64,000 bases of DNA from Marinobacter sp. (GCA_014359475.1 JACIZI010000003.1:121184-185183), one strand, 5' to 3'; positions 1 to 9,146 are shown, numbered from the stretch's first letter. Numbers and translations: made by a program. The notes: generated by a model from the letters alone, not told the origin.

Positions 1-32
1 CTCCTTCAGTTTCGTTTGCCCTTATCTGATCC

Positions 33-55
33 TTGAGGGTGTCACGACGTATAAT
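33..55 (+). promoter_or_regulatory. possible promoter of the DUF3750 gene
   Basis: A perfect TATAAT hexamer lies at 50-55, 27 bases before the start codon at 83. No good -35 hexamer lies 16-18 bases upstream (CTGATC at 26-31 is weak), so only the -10 element is supported. Confidence 0.3.
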
Positions 56-82
56 CAACCACCCCCAAAACATGAGAGTAGT

Positions 83-880
83 ATGAAATCGTTGAGAGCA
101 TGGCTATACAGCAGCGGCCTGTTGATTGCCCTGGTTGCCCTGGGGCCGCTCCTTCTGGCTGCGAGCGGCAGCCTGCATGGGGCAGAGGACTGGCGCACGG
201 CCAACCGGGATTCAGCGGGTATTGCGCCGGATCCGGCGGCGTATGAAGAAGCGATTGTGCAGGTATACGGAGCCCGGGCCTGGAGCTGGCGGGGCTATTT
301 TGCGGTGCACACCTGGATCAGTACCAAGGAAGCTGGGGCGGATCACTACAAGGTGCACGAAGTGACCGGATGGCGACGCTATGTCGTCAACTCCCGGCCA
401 GATGTGCCTGACCGGCACTGGTACGGTGCCAGACCGACGCTCTATGCCGACCTGCGCGGTCCGGAGGCAGCTGGCCTGATTCCGGACATTGAAGCCGCCG
501 TACAGAGTTATCCATGGCAGGAACAATACGAAGCCTGGCCAGGCCCCAACAGCAATACCTTTGTGGCCTGGGTAATCCGGGAAACCCCGGGACTGGATAT
601 TGCGTTGCCCAGCCATGCGATCGGCAAGGACTATCTGGGAGCCTCTCTGGTATCAGAGACACCCGGCGGACTCGGTTACCAGCTGTCTCTGGGGGGCTAC
701 TTTGGCTTACTGGCAGGCGTTCGTGAGGGACTGGAGCTGAACATCCTGGGGTTGTCGCTGGGCATCAACCCCGCCGCTCTTTCCATAAAACTGCCTGGCC
801 TCGGGGAACTGGGCCTGCTCAATCCGAACCCCATGGCAGATAGCGATCCGGCACCCATCACCTCCGCAGACGCTGACTGA
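83..880 (+). CDS. DUF3750 family protein
   Basis: 265-residue protein with an uncleaved-anchor or signal-like N-terminus (hydrophobic residues about 8-28). The body carries the conserved pattern of DUF3750: VQVYGARAWSWRG near 60, FAVHTWIS, HWYGARP, YADLRG, WPGPNSNTFVAWV near 150 and AIGKDYLGA. The conserved Asn-Ser-Asn-Thr-Phe stretch and His/Trp residues suggest an enzyme-like fold, but the biochemical role is unknown. The tail after about residue 200 is Gly/Leu-rich and may be a membrane-associated segment. It stands alone on the plus strand and converges with the minus-strand group starting at 883. Length is normal for the family. Confidence 0.85.
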   Translation: MKSLRAWLYSSGLLIALVALGPLLLAASGSLHGAEDWRTANRDSAGIAPDPAAYEEAIVQVYGARAWSWRGYFAVHTWISTKEAGADHYKVHEVTGWRRYVVNSRPDVPDRHWYGARPTLYADLRGPEAAGLIPDIEAAVQSYPWQEQYEAWPGPNSNTFVAWVIRETPGLDIALPSHAIGKDYLGASLVSETPGGLGYQLSLGGYFGLLAGVREGLELNILGLSLGINPAALSIKLPGLGELGLLNPNPMADSDPAPITSADAD

Positions 881-882
881 TT

Positions 883-1029
883 TCAGAGCCGGGCAAATTC
901 CAGATAGCGGCTGGCGGCGCGTTTTTTCTCGTCGCCAGACTCCAGCAGGTGCTCGCGCAGACGGTCAATGATGCGGAAGTAGTTATCAGGCCCACTCGCC
1001 GATCCGACTGACTCTACCGTCGGCGGCAT
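883..1029 (-). CDS. small hypothetical protein (48 aa)
   Basis: ATG-initiated 48-codon frame, 33 bases downstream of the DUF1415 gene on the same strand. The peptide has a flexible start (PPTVESVGSASG) followed by an amphipathic, charged helix-like part (NYFRIIDRLREHLLES, then EKKRAASRYLEFARL). This composition looks like a real small cytosolic helical protein rather than a shadow frame, and nothing else is encoded here. The ribosome-binding site is weak, so translational coupling to the upstream gene is inferred. No family recognised. Confidence 0.5.
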   Translation of the reverse strand: MPPTVESVGSASGPDNYFRIIDRLREHLLESGDEKKRAASRYLEFARL

Positions 1030-1062
1030 TACTTGAGCACTTTCTGATCGATCCTGTTTCCG

Positions 1063-1617
1063 TTAATCCGGGGCTGCCAGCAACTCCCTGAGCTTATCAA
1101 CACCTATTCGGTTCATCCGTTCGATGTTCCTGCCAGGAATACCTTCCACGTCCGGATGGCAATCAATCGCCTGGGCAAGGCTGTCTTCTCTCAACAGATG
1201 CAGCATCGGCCAGGGGGAACGGTTGGTGTAGTTCTCCGCGTCTTCCGGTCCGGTACCCTCAAACCGATAACAGGGGTGAAAACTGGCAATCTGGTAGATA
1301 CCTTCCAGCCCCAGATAGTCCAGCAGATCCTCCGCCATGGCCAGGAAATTCAGGTAATCATCAAAGTCCTGTAAGGCTTCCGGAAGGATCAACAGCGTGG
1401 TTTCGGTTTCCGGACTGTCCTCCAGATGCTGTAACTCGGCGTGGAGCGCCTGTAACAGGGCTTCCTCGCTATCCGCATCGGTTTCGACAAACCTCACCCG
1501 GTCAGCCTCCAGTTCTTTTCTGGCAAACGGGCAAAGATTGAGGCCAACCACCACTCGCTCCACCCAACGACGAGTGTCGGAGATTACCGGACTTGCAGAT
1601 TCCCGGGTATCGGTCAC
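1063..1617 (-). CDS. DUF1415 domain-containing protein
   Basis: 184 residues covering the whole DUF1415 family: WVERVVVGLNLCPFA near 18-32, the acidic middle, DFDDYLNFLAMAEDLL near 105, and the C-terminal signature IASFHPCYRFEGT, YTNRSPWPMLHLLRE, RMNRIG. The conserved Cys, His and Arg residues suggest a metal or ligand site, but no function is established. Its start overlaps the end of the spermidine-synthase-like gene by 4 bases (1614-1617, ATGA type), so the two are translationally coupled. Confidence 0.88.
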   Translation of the reverse strand: MTDTRESASPVISDTRRWVERVVVGLNLCPFARKELEADRVRFVETDADSEEALLQALHAELQHLEDSPETETTLLILPEALQDFDDYLNFLAMAEDLLDYLGLEGIYQIASFHPCYRFEGTGPEDAENYTNRSPWPMLHLLREDSLAQAIDCHPDVEGIPGRNIERMNRIGVDKLRELLAAPD

Positions 1618-2348
1618 TGGACAGGCTTCCGCGCAAGGTAGACGGTATTGGACGACATACCGTTCTGGAAAGGATTGAAGAATTCCACCACCCGGGATTC
1701 AACATCCGCAAACAGTTCCTTCAACACCCGCTCGAACGGCTCATCGGGCGGATCCTGGGACCACATGGCGAAACAGCCACCGGGTTTGATCTGCAGTGCC
1801 ATGCGGGACAGGGGCTCTACCGAATAGAAGCTAGCGCTGGATTGATTCAGCAGCGCCCGGGGGGAGTGGTCGATGTCCAGCAGAATGGCATCAAACTGAC
1901 GGCCCGGCTGCTCCGGATCAAAACCGCCCTGCTGCGGGTCCTGCACGGCCATATCAAAGAAACTGCCGTGCACGTAACGACAACGGGCATCTTCGTTCAG
2001 CACCTTACCCAGCGGCACCTTCTCCTGCTGGTGCCAGTGAATCACGGTATCGACCGCTTCCACCACCAGCAGCTCATTCACCCGGTCGTGCTTTAGTGCC
2101 GCCTCAGCGGTGTAACCCAGTCCCAGTCCGCCAACCACGACATCCAGGGCATCTCCATCGACAGCCTCAATACCCAGATCGGCAAGTGCTACCTCCGCAT
2201 CCACAAACATGCTGGACATCAGGAACTCCTCGCCCAGCTTGACCTCGTAGATATCACGGTCGCCCAGCGCCGGTATCCGCCGGCGACGCAGGCTCATCTG
2301 GCCAATGGACGATGGCTGACTGTCAATTTCCTCGAACAACAGACCCAT
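1614..2348 (-). CDS. spermidine synthase-like methyltransferase fold protein
   Basis: 244 residues with a Rossmann-like SAM/aminopropyltransferase fold: VVVGGLGLGYTAEAAL near 90 is motif I (Gly-rich nucleotide loop), VVEAVDTVIHWH the acidic end of beta2, and FDAILLDIDHSP near 155 the catalytic-loop region. It resembles the spermidine synthase superfamily but is shorter than SpeE and lacks the usual N-terminal beta-barrel signature, so the substrate cannot be assigned. It heads a two-gene unit with the DUF1415 protein. A second member of the superfamily lies at 9137-9937. Confidence 0.75.
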   Translation of the reverse strand: MGLLFEEIDSQPSSIGQMSLRRRRIPALGDRDIYEVKLGEEFLMSSMFVDAEVALADLGIEAVDGDALDVVVGGLGLGYTAEAALKHDRVNELLVVEAVDTVIHWHQQEKVPLGKVLNEDARCRYVHGSFFDMAVQDPQQGGFDPEQPGRQFDAILLDIDHSPRALLNQSSASFYSVEPLSRMALQIKPGGCFAMWSQDPPDEPFERVLKELFADVESRVVEFFNPFQNGMSSNTVYLARKPVQ

Positions 2349-2405
2349 GGGTGAACTCCGATAAACGAATGAGGCGGTTATTCTACAGGGATCCGGATCA
2401 GGAAA

Positions 2406-3254
2406 TCAGGCAGGCGCAGACGATTGGAGCAATGCGAGGGATCGGGCGAGACTCTGGGTGACGGGCGCATTCAGTTTCAGATCCACAATCGGATCCGCCC
2501 GGGTTTTCCCCAGGTTCAGGGTGACAATGGGTTTGCCCCACTCCCGGGCATAGCGACAGAAGCGGTAACCGGAATACACCATGAGCGAAGAACCGACCAC
2601 CAGCAGGGCATCGCTTTCCCGGAGTGCATTCAGTCCCGTATCAACACGCTGTTTTGGCACATAATCCCCAAAGAACACCACATCCGGCTTGAGAATGCCG
2701 TCGCAACAGGGGCAATTGACGACCCGGAACCCACTGAAATCCACTGAAAGGTCCGCATCACCGTCGGGTGCGGCACTGGCGCTGAACCCCAGGTAATCCG
2801 GGTTCATCTCACCACTCCATTCATGCACCTGATCCCGCGTACAAAGGTAGCCACAGTCCATGCAGATAACCCGGTCCGCCCGTCCGTGCAGGTCCACCAC
2901 TCGCTGGCTGCCGGCTTTCTGGTGCAAACGGTCGACATTCTGGGTCACCAGCAGGGAGGTGCGGGATTCCAGATCCGCCAGATGATAATGGGCAGGATTC
3001 GGCCGCGCACGGCTGACCACCAGCCAGCCCACCAGGCTGCGGGCCCAGTAACGCTGGCGAATCGGCTCGCTGCCCAGGAACTCCTGGTGCTGGACCGGTT
3101 GGCGGCGCTTCCATTCCCCTTTCTGGTCCCGGTAATCGGGAATACCGGAGTCCGTGGAAACACCAGCACCGGACAGCACCATCACTTTCGGATGCTGCTG
3201 GAGAAACTCCGCCAGCTGCTCTCCGGCAAGGTCCGGTGCCATCATCCGCGCCAT
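2406..3254 (-). CDS. NAD-dependent protein deacylase, Sir2 family
   Basis: 282-residue sirtuin that removes acyl groups from lysine using NAD+. Visible motifs are GAGVSTDSGIPDYRD (29-43, NAD loop), TQNVDRLHQKAG (104-115), the catalytic His in DLHG (His123), a zinc ribbon formed by Cys131/Cys134 and Cys181/Cys184, and GSSLMVYSG near 222. The insert between the zinc pairs is longer than in CobB, as in class II (SIRT4-like) members, which suggests deacylase or ADP-ribosyl activity; this is inference. GGAG lies 10 bases before the ATG, inside the end of the upstream DUF2059 gene, only 2 bases separate the two genes, and coupling is likely. Confidence 0.9.
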   Translation of the reverse strand: MARMMAPDLAGEQLAEFLQQHPKVMVLSGAGVSTDSGIPDYRDQKGEWKRRQPVQHQEFLGSEPIRQRYWARSLVGWLVVSRARPNPAHYHLADLESRTSLLVTQNVDRLHQKAGSQRVVDLHGRADRVICMDCGYLCTRDQVHEWSGEMNPDYLGFSASAAPDGDADLSVDFSGFRVVNCPCCDGILKPDVVFFGDYVPKQRVDTGLNALRESDALLVVGSSLMVYSGYRFCRYAREWGKPIVTLNLGKTRADPIVDLKLNAPVTQSLARSLALLQSSAPA

Positions 3255-3256
3255 GA

Positions 3257-4096
3257 TCAGGGCGCTCCGTTACCCAGCAGCTGGCTGAGTTTGCGACTGA
3301 TCATATCCACCGGTTCCATCAGTGCCTTCTGGATGCTCTGGGTGCTGATGCGAGTGAAAGCGGATCCGGCATCGCTTTCCAGAAAGGCCAGGTATTCCCG
3401 CAGTTCTTCCGGGGTGAATGCGTTGTAGGTATACAGATAAGCCGTGTATACCTGCTGACCAACCTGGCCACGCAGCATGGTGCGCCGGCTTTCAACCTGT
3501 TGACGTAACTCGCCCACCGGCATGGCTCCGGAACCCTTCAGGGCATTCATGGCCGCCGCCATACTGAACTGCATGGCAATAGCCGTATCCACCGCACTCT
3601 GGGTGGCCCGGGCTGCCTGATCGTAGCGATCAAACAGGCTGGCAAGCTCAGTTCCCTGATACTCTTTCACAAGAGCCGGCCCCTTGGCCTGCACCGCTTT
3701 CCAGGCAGAAGGGGATGAAGCCTCAATTTCAGCTTTCGAGATACGCTTTGCCAGGGGTGTCTGATACCAATCAGCAACCGCCGCAAGCTGAGACTCGCCA
3801 AGACTGCTCTGCAGATCCTCAACCACCTGTCGCTCGATATCGGCACCGCTGAATGCGCTGCTGACCACGGCACCGATGGAATTCACCAGGAACGGCTGTA
3901 ATTGTGTGCCCTGGCTCAGCCCCCGGCGGATGCCCTCGTTAAGCATGGCCGGGTATTGGTCGATGATGTCGTCTATGGGGGAGGCGTCCACCACCTGCTG
4001 TGCGGTGGGCGCGGCGTGAGTGGTCACAGCGCTGGCAAACAGCACAGTGAAAACGGTGGCTTTCCAGACGGTAATCCTGGAGCGATGATCAGGCAT
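3257..4096 (-). CDS. DUF2059 family exported protein
   Basis: 279 residues with a signal peptide (basic start MPDHRSR, hydrophobic WKATVFTVLFASAVTT, cleavage after THAA near 29). The C-terminal part, with EELREYLAFLESDAGSAF near 225, is a DUF2059 repeat-like helical unit, and a similar unit (LAAVADWYQTPLAKRISK) occurs near 105. A periplasmic helical protein of unknown role. AAGGAAG lies before the ATG. It is the first gene of the pair with the sirtuin. Confidence 0.75.
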   Translation of the reverse strand: MPDHRSRITVWKATVFTVLFASAVTTHAAPTAQQVVDASPIDDIIDQYPAMLNEGIRRGLSQGTQLQPFLVNSIGAVVSSAFSGADIERQVVEDLQSSLGESQLAAVADWYQTPLAKRISKAEIEASSPSAWKAVQAKGPALVKEYQGTELASLFDRYDQAARATQSAVDTAIAMQFSMAAAMNALKGSGAMPVGELRQQVESRRTMLRGQVGQQVYTAYLYTYNAFTPEELREYLAFLESDAGSAFTRISTQSIQKALMEPVDMISRKLSQLLGNGAP

Positions 4097-4209
4097 GATA
4101 CTCTTCCTTTCGGTTTTCCGGCGCGGGATGTGTCCGGGGGTTATGCCACGATGCCCGCCTTCCGGGCAAGAATATACGCTCCCGGTTCCATGACAGTTCT
4201 GTAGGATTT

Positions 4210-4896
4210 ATGAAACGCAGCCGCCAACAAAGACTCCGGGAACTTGGCCGGGATGCCCTGTGGCTGATCCTGCCCCTGGCCGGTCTGGTGCTGTCCATTG
4301 CCACGACACTCAGGCTGGGCCTGCTGGAACCGGAACCTCCCCGGCAACCGGACAATATTTGCGAGATATTCCGGGAACACCCGGTCTGGTATGACTATGC
4401 GGCGCAGTCACAGGAACGCTGGGGCCTGCCCATAGCGACCCAGATGGCCTTCGTCTACTACGAGTCGTCATTCCGCAGTCATGCCCGCCCGCCCCGCGAG
4501 AAGCTGCTGGGCTTTATTCCCTGGAACCGACCCTCCACCGCTCAGGGTTATTCCCAGGCCCTGGACCCCGCCTGGAGCGAGTACCTGGCGGAGGTGAACG
4601 ATGGCCCCTTTGTGGTCCGGACCGACATGGAATATGCGCTCGACTTTATCGGCTGGTATAACCTGCTCAGCCACAAACAACTGGGCATCGCACTGACGAA
4701 CCCTCGCCATCTGTACCTGGCCTACCACGAAGGACGGGCAGGATACCGGCGTAAAACCTGGGCCCAAAAGCCGATCATTCAGTCGCTGGCCGGCAAGATT
4801 GAAGCCCGGGCGTGGCGCTACGACCACCAGCTGAGACAGTGTGAGGCGGAATTCCGATGCCGGCACTTCTACCAGTTTCCGCCCTTCTGCGAATAA
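4210..4896 (+). CDS. lytic transglycosylase-like (SLT fold) membrane-anchored protein
   Basis: 228 residues. One N-terminal transmembrane segment (about 16-36) places the rest in the periplasm. The soluble part resembles an SLT/lysozyme-like domain: YYESSFRSHARPP near 80 contains the Glu expected to be catalytic, followed by STAQGYSQALDPAW (the family's GxxQ-type region), DFIGWYN and YLAYHEGRAGYRR near 175. It probably cleaves peptidoglycan glycan strands, but the domain is divergent. The gene is divergent from the DUF2059 gene and converges on the LysR gene, with 6 bases between the ends. Confidence 0.7.
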   Translation: MKRSRQQRLRELGRDALWLILPLAGLVLSIATTLRLGLLEPEPPRQPDNICEIFREHPVWYDYAAQSQERWGLPIATQMAFVYYESSFRSHARPPREKLLGFIPWNRPSTAQGYSQALDPAWSEYLAEVNDGPFVVRTDMEYALDFIGWYNLLSHKQLGIALTNPRHLYLAYHEGRAGYRRKTWAQKPIIQSLAGKIEARAWRYDHQLRQCEAEFRCRHFYQFPPFCE

Positions 4897-4902
4897 CAGG
4901 AT

Positions 4903-5802
4903 TCAGGGTGTCAGGCTGATTTCGATATCCGAATCGACGGCCCGCAAGCGTTCCACCAGAAACGCCATCACAATCCGTACCCGGGCCAGCTGCTGAGTGT
5001 CCTGACTGACATGGAGCCAGAGATCCACACTCTCGCCTTCCAGCGGATCTGACAAACGCCGAAGTTCTTTGGTGGCCTCCCCCAGATAACACGGCAGCAC
5101 CGCCAGGCCAGCACCGGCCCGGGCCAGTGCATGCATGGATTGCAAACTGTTACAGCGAATCAGCGACGTAACATTCCTGAGGTGCTTACGATACCAGCGA
5201 CCGGTCGCCAGATGGCTGAAGGTTTCATCCGGAATGATCCAGACACATTCTTCCGGCCGATTGGCGATATCCATTTTGCGGTTGCGGCGGCAATACCGGG
5301 AGGCACCGTAGACGGCGGATTCGATCGCCGCGATGCGTTCGCCCTCAAGCGTTGCCTGGGGACGGTTTTCCGGACGCAGGGTGAGATCTGCTTCCCGGTG
5401 GGACAAATTGGCCACATCGTTGTCAGTCAGCACTTCCAGCTCCAGCCCCGGGAATTCCTGCACCAGATCCGCCAGTATCGGGCTAAGCAGTTCGCTGAGC
5501 ATGGAGTCTTCGGCAGCAATGCGGATCTTCCCGACCGGAGCCGAATCCTGGCCCACCAGCTTGCGCTCGAGATTGTCCATGGCCGCCGCCAGACGTTCCG
5601 CCTCCCTGAAAGCCGCTTCCCCCACCGGGGTAAGCTGCAAACCTTCCCGGTTCCGCTCGAAGAAACGTACACCCAGCTGCTCTTCCATCTGGTCCAGACG
5701 ACGCAATACGGTGGTCTGGTGTACACCCAGTATTTCACCGGCTTTGGCGAGGGTTCCACCTATTGCCAAAGCCCTTACATAACGAAGATAATCCCAATCC
5801 AT
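4903..5802 (-). CDS. LysR family transcriptional regulator
   Basis: 299 residues, the standard LTTR length. Winged HTH at residues 1-60 (YLRYVRALAIGGTLAKAGEILGV, then TTVLRRLDQMEEQLG) and a type 2 periplasmic-binding-like effector domain from about 90. The effector domain resembles those of LTTRs that sense small organic ligands, but no target is identifiable. The divergent neighbour is the small ORF at 5932; the 129-base gap would hold the operator. Confidence 0.92.
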   Translation of the reverse strand: MDWDYLRYVRALAIGGTLAKAGEILGVHQTTVLRRLDQMEEQLGVRFFERNREGLQLTPVGEAAFREAERLAAAMDNLERKLVGQDSAPVGKIRIAAEDSMLSELLSPILADLVQEFPGLELEVLTDNDVANLSHREADLTLRPENRPQATLEGERIAAIESAVYGASRYCRRNRKMDIANRPEECVWIIPDETFSHLATGRWYRKHLRNVTSLIRCNSLQSMHALARAGAGLAVLPCYLGEATKELRRLSDPLEGESVDLWLHVSQDTQQLARVRIVMAFLVERLRAVDSDIEISLTP

Positions 5803-5931
5803 AGCTACTGCATATTTGCAACGTGGGTACGAAGTTTAACGTATTCAAACTGCAAAAAAGAACCCTTAGAATACAAAACACAGTCAGATAATCCACACAC
5901 ATCAATCCACCAGATTAAGGAGGAAGGCGCT

Positions 5932-6126
5932 ATGACTGAGAAGCATATCGCAACCATACACCCGCTGCCGTCCAGTATCCTCCACAACAGTACTGAGGTC
6001 AGGCGCCAACACACCCGTGCAGCCGTTCAGCAGTTTTCCGGCATGATTCGCCGTAAACTGCGTTCACTGAACCGCAAGGCCACCCGGGTGGCGCCGGATA
6101 TGACCCAGGTACAAGGTGGCCACTGA
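5932..6126 (+). CDS. small basic hypothetical protein (64 aa)
   Basis: 64 residues beginning MTEKHIATIHPLPSS, with a strong AAGGAGG Shine-Dalgarno 8 bases upstream that fixes this start. The middle is basic and amphipathic (VRRQHTRAAVQQFSGMIRRK, then LRSLNRKATRVAP). It is followed 16 bases later by a strong terminator, so it is a complete monocistronic unit divergent from the LysR gene. Family unknown; the charge pattern would suit nucleic acid or membrane-surface binding (inference only). Confidence 0.65.
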   Translation: MTEKHIATIHPLPSSILHNSTEVRRQHTRAAVQQFSGMIRRKLRSLNRKATRVAPDMTQVQGGH

Positions 6127-6142
6127 CCGGCATACCCCATGA

Positions 6143-6185
6143 GACACAAAAAAGCCGGCGTAATGAGCGCCGGCTTTTTTGTGTC
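6143..6185. terminator. bidirectional intrinsic terminator
   Basis: Perfect 18-bp stem (6143-6160 pairs with 6168-6185) around the 7-base loop TAATGAG. A GC core (GCCGGCG) is followed by a run of six T on each strand, so it can end transcription of both the 5932 gene and the convergent acyl-CoA synthetase gene. Confidence 0.93.
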
Positions 6186-6206
6186 TGCGTCATTTGGTAA
6201 AACCGT

Positions 6207-7892
6207 TCAGAATTCCCAGATGATCCGCTTACGCTGCGCGAACCATTCATCCATCTTGCCGCTGTAAAAACCCTCAATTACATTGCGCTTGATTTTCAGG
6301 GTGGGAGTAAGCATGCCGTTCTCAATCGTCCAGGGGTCACCGACCACTACTGCAAAGGCCAGCTTTTCATGAGCCTGAGCCCCGGCGTTGACCTCCTGGA
6401 GTTCGTCAGCCAGCTCTTTTTCCAGCTCGCCCCGATCCTGTCTACCCTGCTTTACATCTTCTCGCGCATCCTCGGAGAGTAGCACCAGAAGGCACGGTTG
6501 CGGCTGATTGGCACCGACCACACAAACTGCCTCCGCTTCCGGGTGATTGAAGCGATTCTCAAGGGGCACCGGTACCACGTATTTACCCTTGGATGTCTTG
6601 AACATATCCTTCACCCGACCGGTAACGCGCAGGTAACCGCGCCCATCGATCTCACCCATATCGCCGGTTTTAAGGAAGCCATCTTCAGTGATGTCTTCCC
6701 GGGTTTTCTCCTCATTGCGGAAGTACCCGATCATCTGGCCGGCGCTTTTCACCTGTATTTCATTGTTTTCCCCAATTCGGTGCTCGACACCCGGGTTGGG
6801 TACGCCGACAGAGCCTATTTTGGCCTCGCCCGGCCGGTTAGCGTGTGAGTATCCGAAGTTCTCGGACATGCCATACACTTCCAGCAGTTCAAGCCCCAGG
6901 TTGCGATACCAGCGGACGATCTCTCCCGGCAGAGGTGCAGCGCCGGTCAACGCAACCTTGCACTGGTCCAGCCCCAGCTGCTTAAGCACCTTGCCCTTGA
7001 CGAAACGACTCAGGATCGGCAAACGGAACAGCACCTTTTGCTTGCGGGGTGGCAACTTCTCATTGATGGTGAGATAGAACTTGGTCCAGAGCCTGGGAAC
7101 CGAGAAGAACAGGGTGGGCCTTGCCCTTTTCAGGTCCTGCTGAAAGGTGTCCAGAGAGTCGGCAAAAAAGAGCCGGAAACCAAAATAAAGGGACTGGGTC
7201 TCCACCGCCGCCCGCTCAGCCACGTGTGCCAGCGGCAAATACGAGAGCATGCGCTCCCCCGTGGTTACCGGGAAAATCTGCCGCAGGCCGTTTGCCACCG
7301 AAATCATCGTGCGGAAGCTGTGCATGACCCCTTTCGGCCGACCGGTGCTGCCGGAGGTATATATAATGGTGGCCAAATCCTCGGGGTCCGGCAGGTGCGA
7401 CTCGGCCGGCTCTGTCTCGCCGATGATGTCGGTCCAGGCCGGCGTGTCCGGCCGTGGTGACATTGGCAGTGACACCATTCTGAGGTCCTCCGGAAGAGCC
7501 CCCTTAATATCTTCCCAACCGTCTGATACGCCATCCATCTTGCCGATAAACAGGAGCCTGGACTCGCTGTGCTCGAGAATATAGGCCGCAGTATCCCCGT
7601 TGAGCGTGGGATACATGGGCACGGAAACATGCCCGGCCGCCCAGATAGCCAGATCGGCCAGTATCCAGTGCGCACTGTTCTTGCCGAGTATGGCAATGTT
7701 GGACTTATCCGGAAGCCCCAGGGTTCGCAGGTAGGCGGCCATGCGCCGTACCTGATCTGCCGCTGACGCCCAGGTAATATCTTCCAGGGTACCATCCGGG
7801 TAGGGCTGGGTAAGATACACCTTGTCCGGGTTCTGCTCTGCCCAGTAAAACAGGCAATGCAGTGAAGTCTTTCTGTCCATAGCTTCTGTCAT
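6207..7892 (-). CDS. AMP-binding long-chain acyl-CoA synthetase
   Basis: 561 residues that activate a fatty acid to acyl-AMP and then acyl-CoA. Motifs: YTSGSTGRPKG (P-loop), GAAPLPGEIV, EVYGMSENFG, then DGFLKTGDMGEIDGRG with the hinge and the C-terminal lysine region (VPVPLENRF). The family is the FAA1/FadD-like group that activates long-chain substrates at the membrane. The start at 7892 (MTEAMDRKTSL) is preferred over the GTG at 7934 because GGGAG lies 8 bases upstream of it. It ends at the shared terminator 6143-6185. Confidence 0.9.
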   Translation of the reverse strand: MTEAMDRKTSLHCLFYWAEQNPDKVYLTQPYPDGTLEDITWASAADQVRRMAAYLRTLGLPDKSNIAILGKNSAHWILADLAIWAAGHVSVPMYPTLNGDTAAYILEHSESRLLFIGKMDGVSDGWEDIKGALPEDLRMVSLPMSPRPDTPAWTDIIGETEPAESHLPDPEDLATIIYTSGSTGRPKGVMHSFRTMISVANGLRQIFPVTTGERMLSYLPLAHVAERAAVETQSLYFGFRLFFADSLDTFQQDLKRARPTLFFSVPRLWTKFYLTINEKLPPRKQKVLFRLPILSRFVKGKVLKQLGLDQCKVALTGAAPLPGEIVRWYRNLGLELLEVYGMSENFGYSHANRPGEAKIGSVGVPNPGVEHRIGENNEIQVKSAGQMIGYFRNEEKTREDITEDGFLKTGDMGEIDGRGYLRVTGRVKDMFKTSKGKYVVPVPLENRFNHPEAEAVCVVGANQPQPCLLVLLSEDAREDVKQGRQDRGELEKELADELQEVNAGAQAHEKLAFAVVVGDPWTIENGMLTPTLKIKRNVIEGFYSGKMDEWFAQRKRIIWEF

Positions 7893-8072
7893 TGTTCCGG
7901 CTCCCGCCTGGTTGTATGAGTTGTTTGGAGACACCGTTGCTACATTGTTCAGGATTACACCTAAAAATCAACAAACTCTCATGTTTACACTTTTTCTCTT
8001 GAAATTATACATGTTGCAGGCATCCTACCCCCTGGTGGCGGGCCATTGAGTGCCCTCTCGTAGTAAGTCGTC

Positions 8073-8834
8073 ATGAGATATCCAATGCCTGAAAAGAACA
8101 GCCCGCTGACTTTAAGCACACTGGTTCTGATCATCCTGTTTCTTCCGGGATTTGTCTCGGCAGAATCACCCGGGGTGTTACGGGGCGGTTATATCGACTT
8201 CCCGCCACTGACTTATACCGATGCTTCCGGCCAGGCTGCCGGTGAAGGCATCGAACTGACCAACCGACTTTTGCGGGAGGTCGGCCTCGAGGTGGCCTGG
8301 CAAGAGTATCCGCTGGGCAGGATCTATCACAGCTTTCGTCATAACCTGATTGATCTCTGGCCGGGCAGTGCCGGCGTGCCTTCCATCCAGCCATACGTAC
8401 TTGAAACCAAGGATGCTCCGGGCATTAAGGTCCGGCTGTATGCTTATCATCTGGAGTCCGTGCCCCCCATAGAGTCACTGGAGCAGATCCGGAATAAACG
8501 CCTCATTCTGATCCGCGGCTATACCTACCTGAGCAAACTGAACAGCCTGCGCAAAGCCAACAAGGACATTGTCACTGCTCCCAACCACCGTTCTGCCTTG
8601 CGGTTATTGGCTATGGGTCGGGGAGATTATCTGCTCGATTTCGGTCGCCCGCTTGAGGCAGCGGAAAAAACAGTAACCATTGAAGGCCTGCAACGCAGCC
8701 TGCTGGACCAATGGCGCGTGGCACTGGTTGTATCAAAAAGCCTGGAAGGTGCCAGTGATCTCGTGGAACAGCTTGACCGTTCATTCATGGCAAATTTTGC
8801 CGGACAATGCGAAAGTGAAACTGCGGCCTGTTAA
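8073..8834 (+). CDS. periplasmic substrate-binding protein (SBP_bac_3-like), orphan
   Basis: 253 residues with a signal peptide (hydrophobic LSTLVLIILFLPGFVSA, cleavage near 29). The mature part has the type 2 periplasmic-binding fold: GVLRGGYIDFPPLTYTD near 33, GEGIELTNRLLREVGL, and NKRLILIRGYTYLSKL near 145. No permease or ATPase lies nearby, so it may act as a sensor or in an unlinked system. Start could also be the in-frame ATG at 8085. Similar in type to the orphan protein at 59113. Confidence 0.75.
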   Translation: MRYPMPEKNSPLTLSTLVLIILFLPGFVSAESPGVLRGGYIDFPPLTYTDASGQAAGEGIELTNRLLREVGLEVAWQEYPLGRIYHSFRHNLIDLWPGSAGVPSIQPYVLETKDAPGIKVRLYAYHLESVPPIESLEQIRNKRLILIRGYTYLSKLNSLRKANKDIVTAPNHRSALRLLAMGRGDYLLDFGRPLEAAEKTVTIEGLQRSLLDQWRVALVVSKSLEGASDLVEQLDRSFMANFAGQCESETAAC

Positions 8835-8861
8835 CCTGCCAAAACCGGGAGGACCCCAACC

Positions 8862-9146
8862 ATGTCGGCGAACATTACGATTCACTACTGCACCGGTTGC
8901 AACTGGCTGCTCAGGTCGACCTGGATGGCTCAGGAACTGCTTACCACCTTTGACGGCATGGTCGACGAACTGACTCTGACACCCGGCTCCGGTGGCATTT
9001 TCGAGGTGTGGGTGAACGACGAACGCATCTGGTCCCGCAAAGACCAGGGCGGCTTCCCGGAAATCAAGCAGTTGAAACAGTTGGTCCGCGACCGGATCGC
9101 CCCGGAACACTCACTGGGACATTCAGACCGCCAGGATCAGTCCTGA
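8862..9146 (+). CDS. Rdx (SelT/SelW/SelH) family protein
   Basis: 94 residues with the thioredoxin-like Rdx fold. The redox motif is CTGC (Cys10-Thr-Gly-Cys13) followed by NW, a cysteine form of the CxxU motif of selenoprotein W. FEVWVNDERIWSRK and GGFPEIKQLKQLVRD are the typical second half. Probably a cytosolic thiol oxidoreductase; the partner is unknown. Its 3' end overlaps the convergent spermidine-synthase-like gene by 10 bases. Located 27 bases after the binding-protein gene and may be co-transcribed with it. Confidence 0.85.
   Translation: MSANITIHYCTGCNWLLRSTWMAQELLTTFDGMVDELTLTPGSGGIFEVWVNDERIWSRKDQGGFPEIKQLKQLVRDRIAPEHSLGHSDRQDQS

Noticed and set aside
1626-2348. Polyamine synthase (SpeE) assignment for the methyltransferase-like protein
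   Set aside because: Motif I is present, but the length and missing N-terminal barrel do not support spermidine synthesis; kept as a superfamily call.
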